Assembly (NCBI RefSeq): GCF_900112985.1
Contig: NZ_FONS01000001.1
Coordinates: 555,730-619,729, forward strand
Direction: 5' to 3'
DNA: 64,000 nt
Source: Pedobacter antarcticus
GTDB lineage: Bacteria; Bacteroidota; Bacteroidia; Sphingobacteriales; Sphingobacteriaceae
A program made the translations under genes and the position numbers. Each line of letters starts with the position of its first letter. The stretch's first letter is position 1. Under the pieces are notes generated by a model, which searched no databases, was not told the DNA's origin, and saw only the letters and a list, made by a program, of their open reading frames with translations. Shown piece by piece: positions 62,561 through 64,000 of the stretch.

Positions 62561-63810
62561 ACGATGAGTCCAAAGGCAATACCAAAACCAATGGCCAATT
62601 GCTGATTAACTGAAATCAACGAATTCCCGCTACTGGTATGATATTGGCGCAAGTCGGCAATAGAAATGGTGTTCATTGCCGTGAACTGGATCGAGTTGAA
62701 GAACCCCAATATCGCAATAATAGGCATATACCAGTAGATCGACGCGTTTACCCCCGGTATAGCCATACAACAAATTAAAATGCCAATAATAAAAGTGTTA
62801 GTCATTAAGGTTAACCGATAACCAAACCGATTTAAAATTCCAATTACCGCAGATTTGCCGAACATGGCTGTGATAGCCATTGGTGCCACTATCCATCCAG
62901 AAGTTACCGCCGATCTTCCGTAAGCAATCTGAATCATCATAGGGAGTAAAAGTGGAATAGCACTAATTCCCAGGCGCGTAGCCAGATTACCTACAATACC
63001 AACTCTGAATGTTCTCACTTTAAACAGGTTCAAAGGAAAGATAGGATTGTTATCCGTCGAAGCATGGCGATAATAGAAATACAACATTAAAAATCCAGAT
63101 AAGAAGACTAGTAACACCGGCGTAACATAGAGCGTATTACCAAATAACTCAAGGGCTACCGATAATAGCAAGGAAGCTGCAGCGAAAATGAGGAAACCTT
63201 TCAGATCAAAATCAATAATCGGAGATTTATAGTCAGGCATAAAACGAATGCTCAAAACAATTCCAATTAGGCCAATAGGTATATTAATTATGAAAATCCA
63301 GTGCCATGATAAGTAATCGACCATATAGCCACCCACCAATGGCCCTAGAACTGGACCGATTAACGCAGGAATAATAGCATAGTTCATTGCTTTTAATAAT
63401 TCATTTTTTGGGAAAGTTTTGATTAGCGCCAGTTTTCCGACGGGAATCATTAAACTACCACCCACCCCCTGTATCATCCTTGCAATTACCAACTGTATCA
63501 GATTATGAGAAAGTGAACAAAACAGAGAGCCTGCACTAAATAAGACCAATGCAAAAATGAAGACCTTTTTGGTGCCGAATTTATCTGAAAGAAATCCGCT
63601 AACCGGCATAAATACAGCTAGAGTCAGCACATAACTAATGATCGCATTCTGCATATTCAATGGCGACTCATTAAAATCTTTAGCTATGGCCGGTAATGAT
63701 GTATTCAGGATCGTCGAATCGAGCATCTGCATGAAAATGGCGGTACCTAGAATAATAGGAAGTATTTTTTTTGTGGATTCCAGAGGTTGCGTCAATAGAT
63801 TTGGACTCAT
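62536..63810 (-). CDS. DHA2-family MFS drug exporter, C-terminus frameshifted
   Basis: A 424-residue MFS protein with the 14-helix DHA2 (EmrB/QacA) pattern: FMQMLDSTILNTSLPAIAKD, FLSDKFGTKKVFIF (motif A) and GPVLGPLVGGYMVDYLSWHW (motif C). The reading frame ends in VLKIFRAM and a stop, after about 13 helices. The remaining helix and tail continue in another frame (62396-62560), giving a restored length of about 470, usual for the family. It is probably a disrupted drug pump, or the sequence has an error. It is divergent from an oxidoreductase-like gene at the window end. Confidence 0.85.
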   Translation of the reverse strand: MSPNLLTQPLESTKKILPIILGTAIFMQMLDSTILNTSLPAIAKDFNESPLNMQNAIISYVLTLAVFMPVSGFLSDKFGTKKVFIFALVLFSAGSLFCSLSHNLIQLVIARMIQGVGGSLMIPVGKLALIKTFPKNELLKAMNYAIIPALIGPVLGPLVGGYMVDYLSWHWIFIINIPIGLIGIVLSIRFMPDYKSPIIDFDLKGFLIFAAASLLLSVALELFGNTLYVTPVLLVFLSGFLMLYFYYRHASTDNNPIFPLNLFKVRTFRVGIVGNLATRLGISAIPLLLPMMIQIAYGRSAVTSGWIVAPMAITAMFGKSAVIGILNRFGYRLTLMTNTFIIGILICCMAIPGVNASIYWYMPIIAILGFFNSIQFTAMNTISIADLRQYHTSSGNSLISVNQQLAIGFGIAFGLIVLKIFRAM

Positions 63811-63961
63811 AAGACTTATTTTGTTTTAAAATAACGATTAACCGATTCAAATGTTCTGCAGGTTTGATTATCAGGGCCGGCCTGCGCATCACACGGGATT
63901 GCCATCACCATGATATTAATGAGCAAAATCATATAACGGTTACCTTTAATTAATCAAGAAT

Positions 63962-64000
63962 ATGAAAAGTGGAAATAAAAAAGTTCTGGTGTCCGGAGCA
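63962..64000 (+). CDS. Partial gene, possible FAD-dependent monooxygenase
   Basis: Only the first 13 codons lie in the window: MKSGNKKVLVSGA, open to the last base. The KKVLVSGA stretch looks like the first strand and glycine turn of a Rossmann dinucleotide fold, as in FAD-dependent monooxygenases (TetX-like), which often stand divergent to MFS drug pumps. An NAD-dependent SDR enzyme is an alternative. Too short for certainty. Confidence 0.45.
   Translation, partial: MKSGNKKVLVSGA

Noticed and set aside
62536..62570. Programmed ribosomal frameshift in the DHA2 transporter
   Set aside because: No X-XXY-YYZ slippery heptamer or downstream structure is visible at the junction; a plain one-base loss explains it better.

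Overview
The window looks like a chromosomal segment of a Bacteroidota bacterium, most likely family Sphingobacteriaceae (Pedobacter-like). The grounds are the SusC/SusD pair, several TonB-linked outer-membrane proteins with a carboxypeptidase-like N-terminal domain, many lipoproteins whose lipobox Cys is followed by KK or other charged residues, a fimbrillin-like protein, GH92 and Gfo/Idh/MocA enzymes, low GC content and few Shine-Dalgarno sites. No rRNA, tRNA, CRISPR array, insertion sequence or prophage was seen. The genus is an inference.

Layout. 1-850: elongation factor P and its terminator. 852-5880 (minus): a SusC/SusD outer-membrane uptake pair behind a clear SAM-I (S-box) riboswitch. 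5881-14390: small accessory genes: secreted hypotheticals, a Crp/Fnr-like regulator, an AraC regulator - amidohydrolase - MFS cassette, a YciE-like ferritin-fold protein with a 50-residue membrane protein, and a TauE/SafE exporter. 14392-39340 (minus): a 25-kb exopolysaccharide locus, apparently read from a WecA/MraY-type initiating transferase through an epimerase, flippase, pyruvyl transferase, about eight glycosyltransferases, two acyltransferases and a polymerase to the Wza/Wzc export pair and an OmpA-family protein. Embedded near its promoter-distal end (18853-23302) is a compact module: S24/S26 signal-peptidase-like protease, PqqD (RiPP recognition fold), nucleotidyltransferase, ABC exporter and HprK-like kinase. 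It resembles a lasso-peptide tailoring/export set without the cyclase and leader-peptidase genes.

39395-43887 (minus): a thioredoxin-like lipoprotein, an S41 protease, a fimbrillin-like lipoprotein and a 60-residue peptide with a Gly/Asp-rich tail. 44442-47645: an Oar-like TonB-dependent protein. 48018-53976: a surface lipoprotein, a bestrophin, two lipoproteins behind a cobalamin riboswitch (BtuG-type corrinoid capture), a universal stress protein and a DUF5996 protein. 54067-57055 (minus): a two-component cluster whose first kinase carries an intact LOV blue-light photosensor motif. 57175-61578: a MaoC dehydratase, a DUF2200 protein, a Gfo/Idh/MocA oxidoreductase and a GH92 glycosidase. 61945-64000: an LprI-like protein, a DHA2 drug exporter whose last helix is cut off by a frameshift, and the first 13 codons of a divergent gene, probably an FAD-dependent monooxygenase.

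The observations most worth following are the RiPP-like PqqD/HprK/S24 module inside the exopolysaccharide locus, the SAM riboswitch controlling a SusCD pair, the LOV histidine kinase cluster, the fimbrillin-linked small peptide, and the (Gly-Tyr)8 tail of the Wzc-like kinase.
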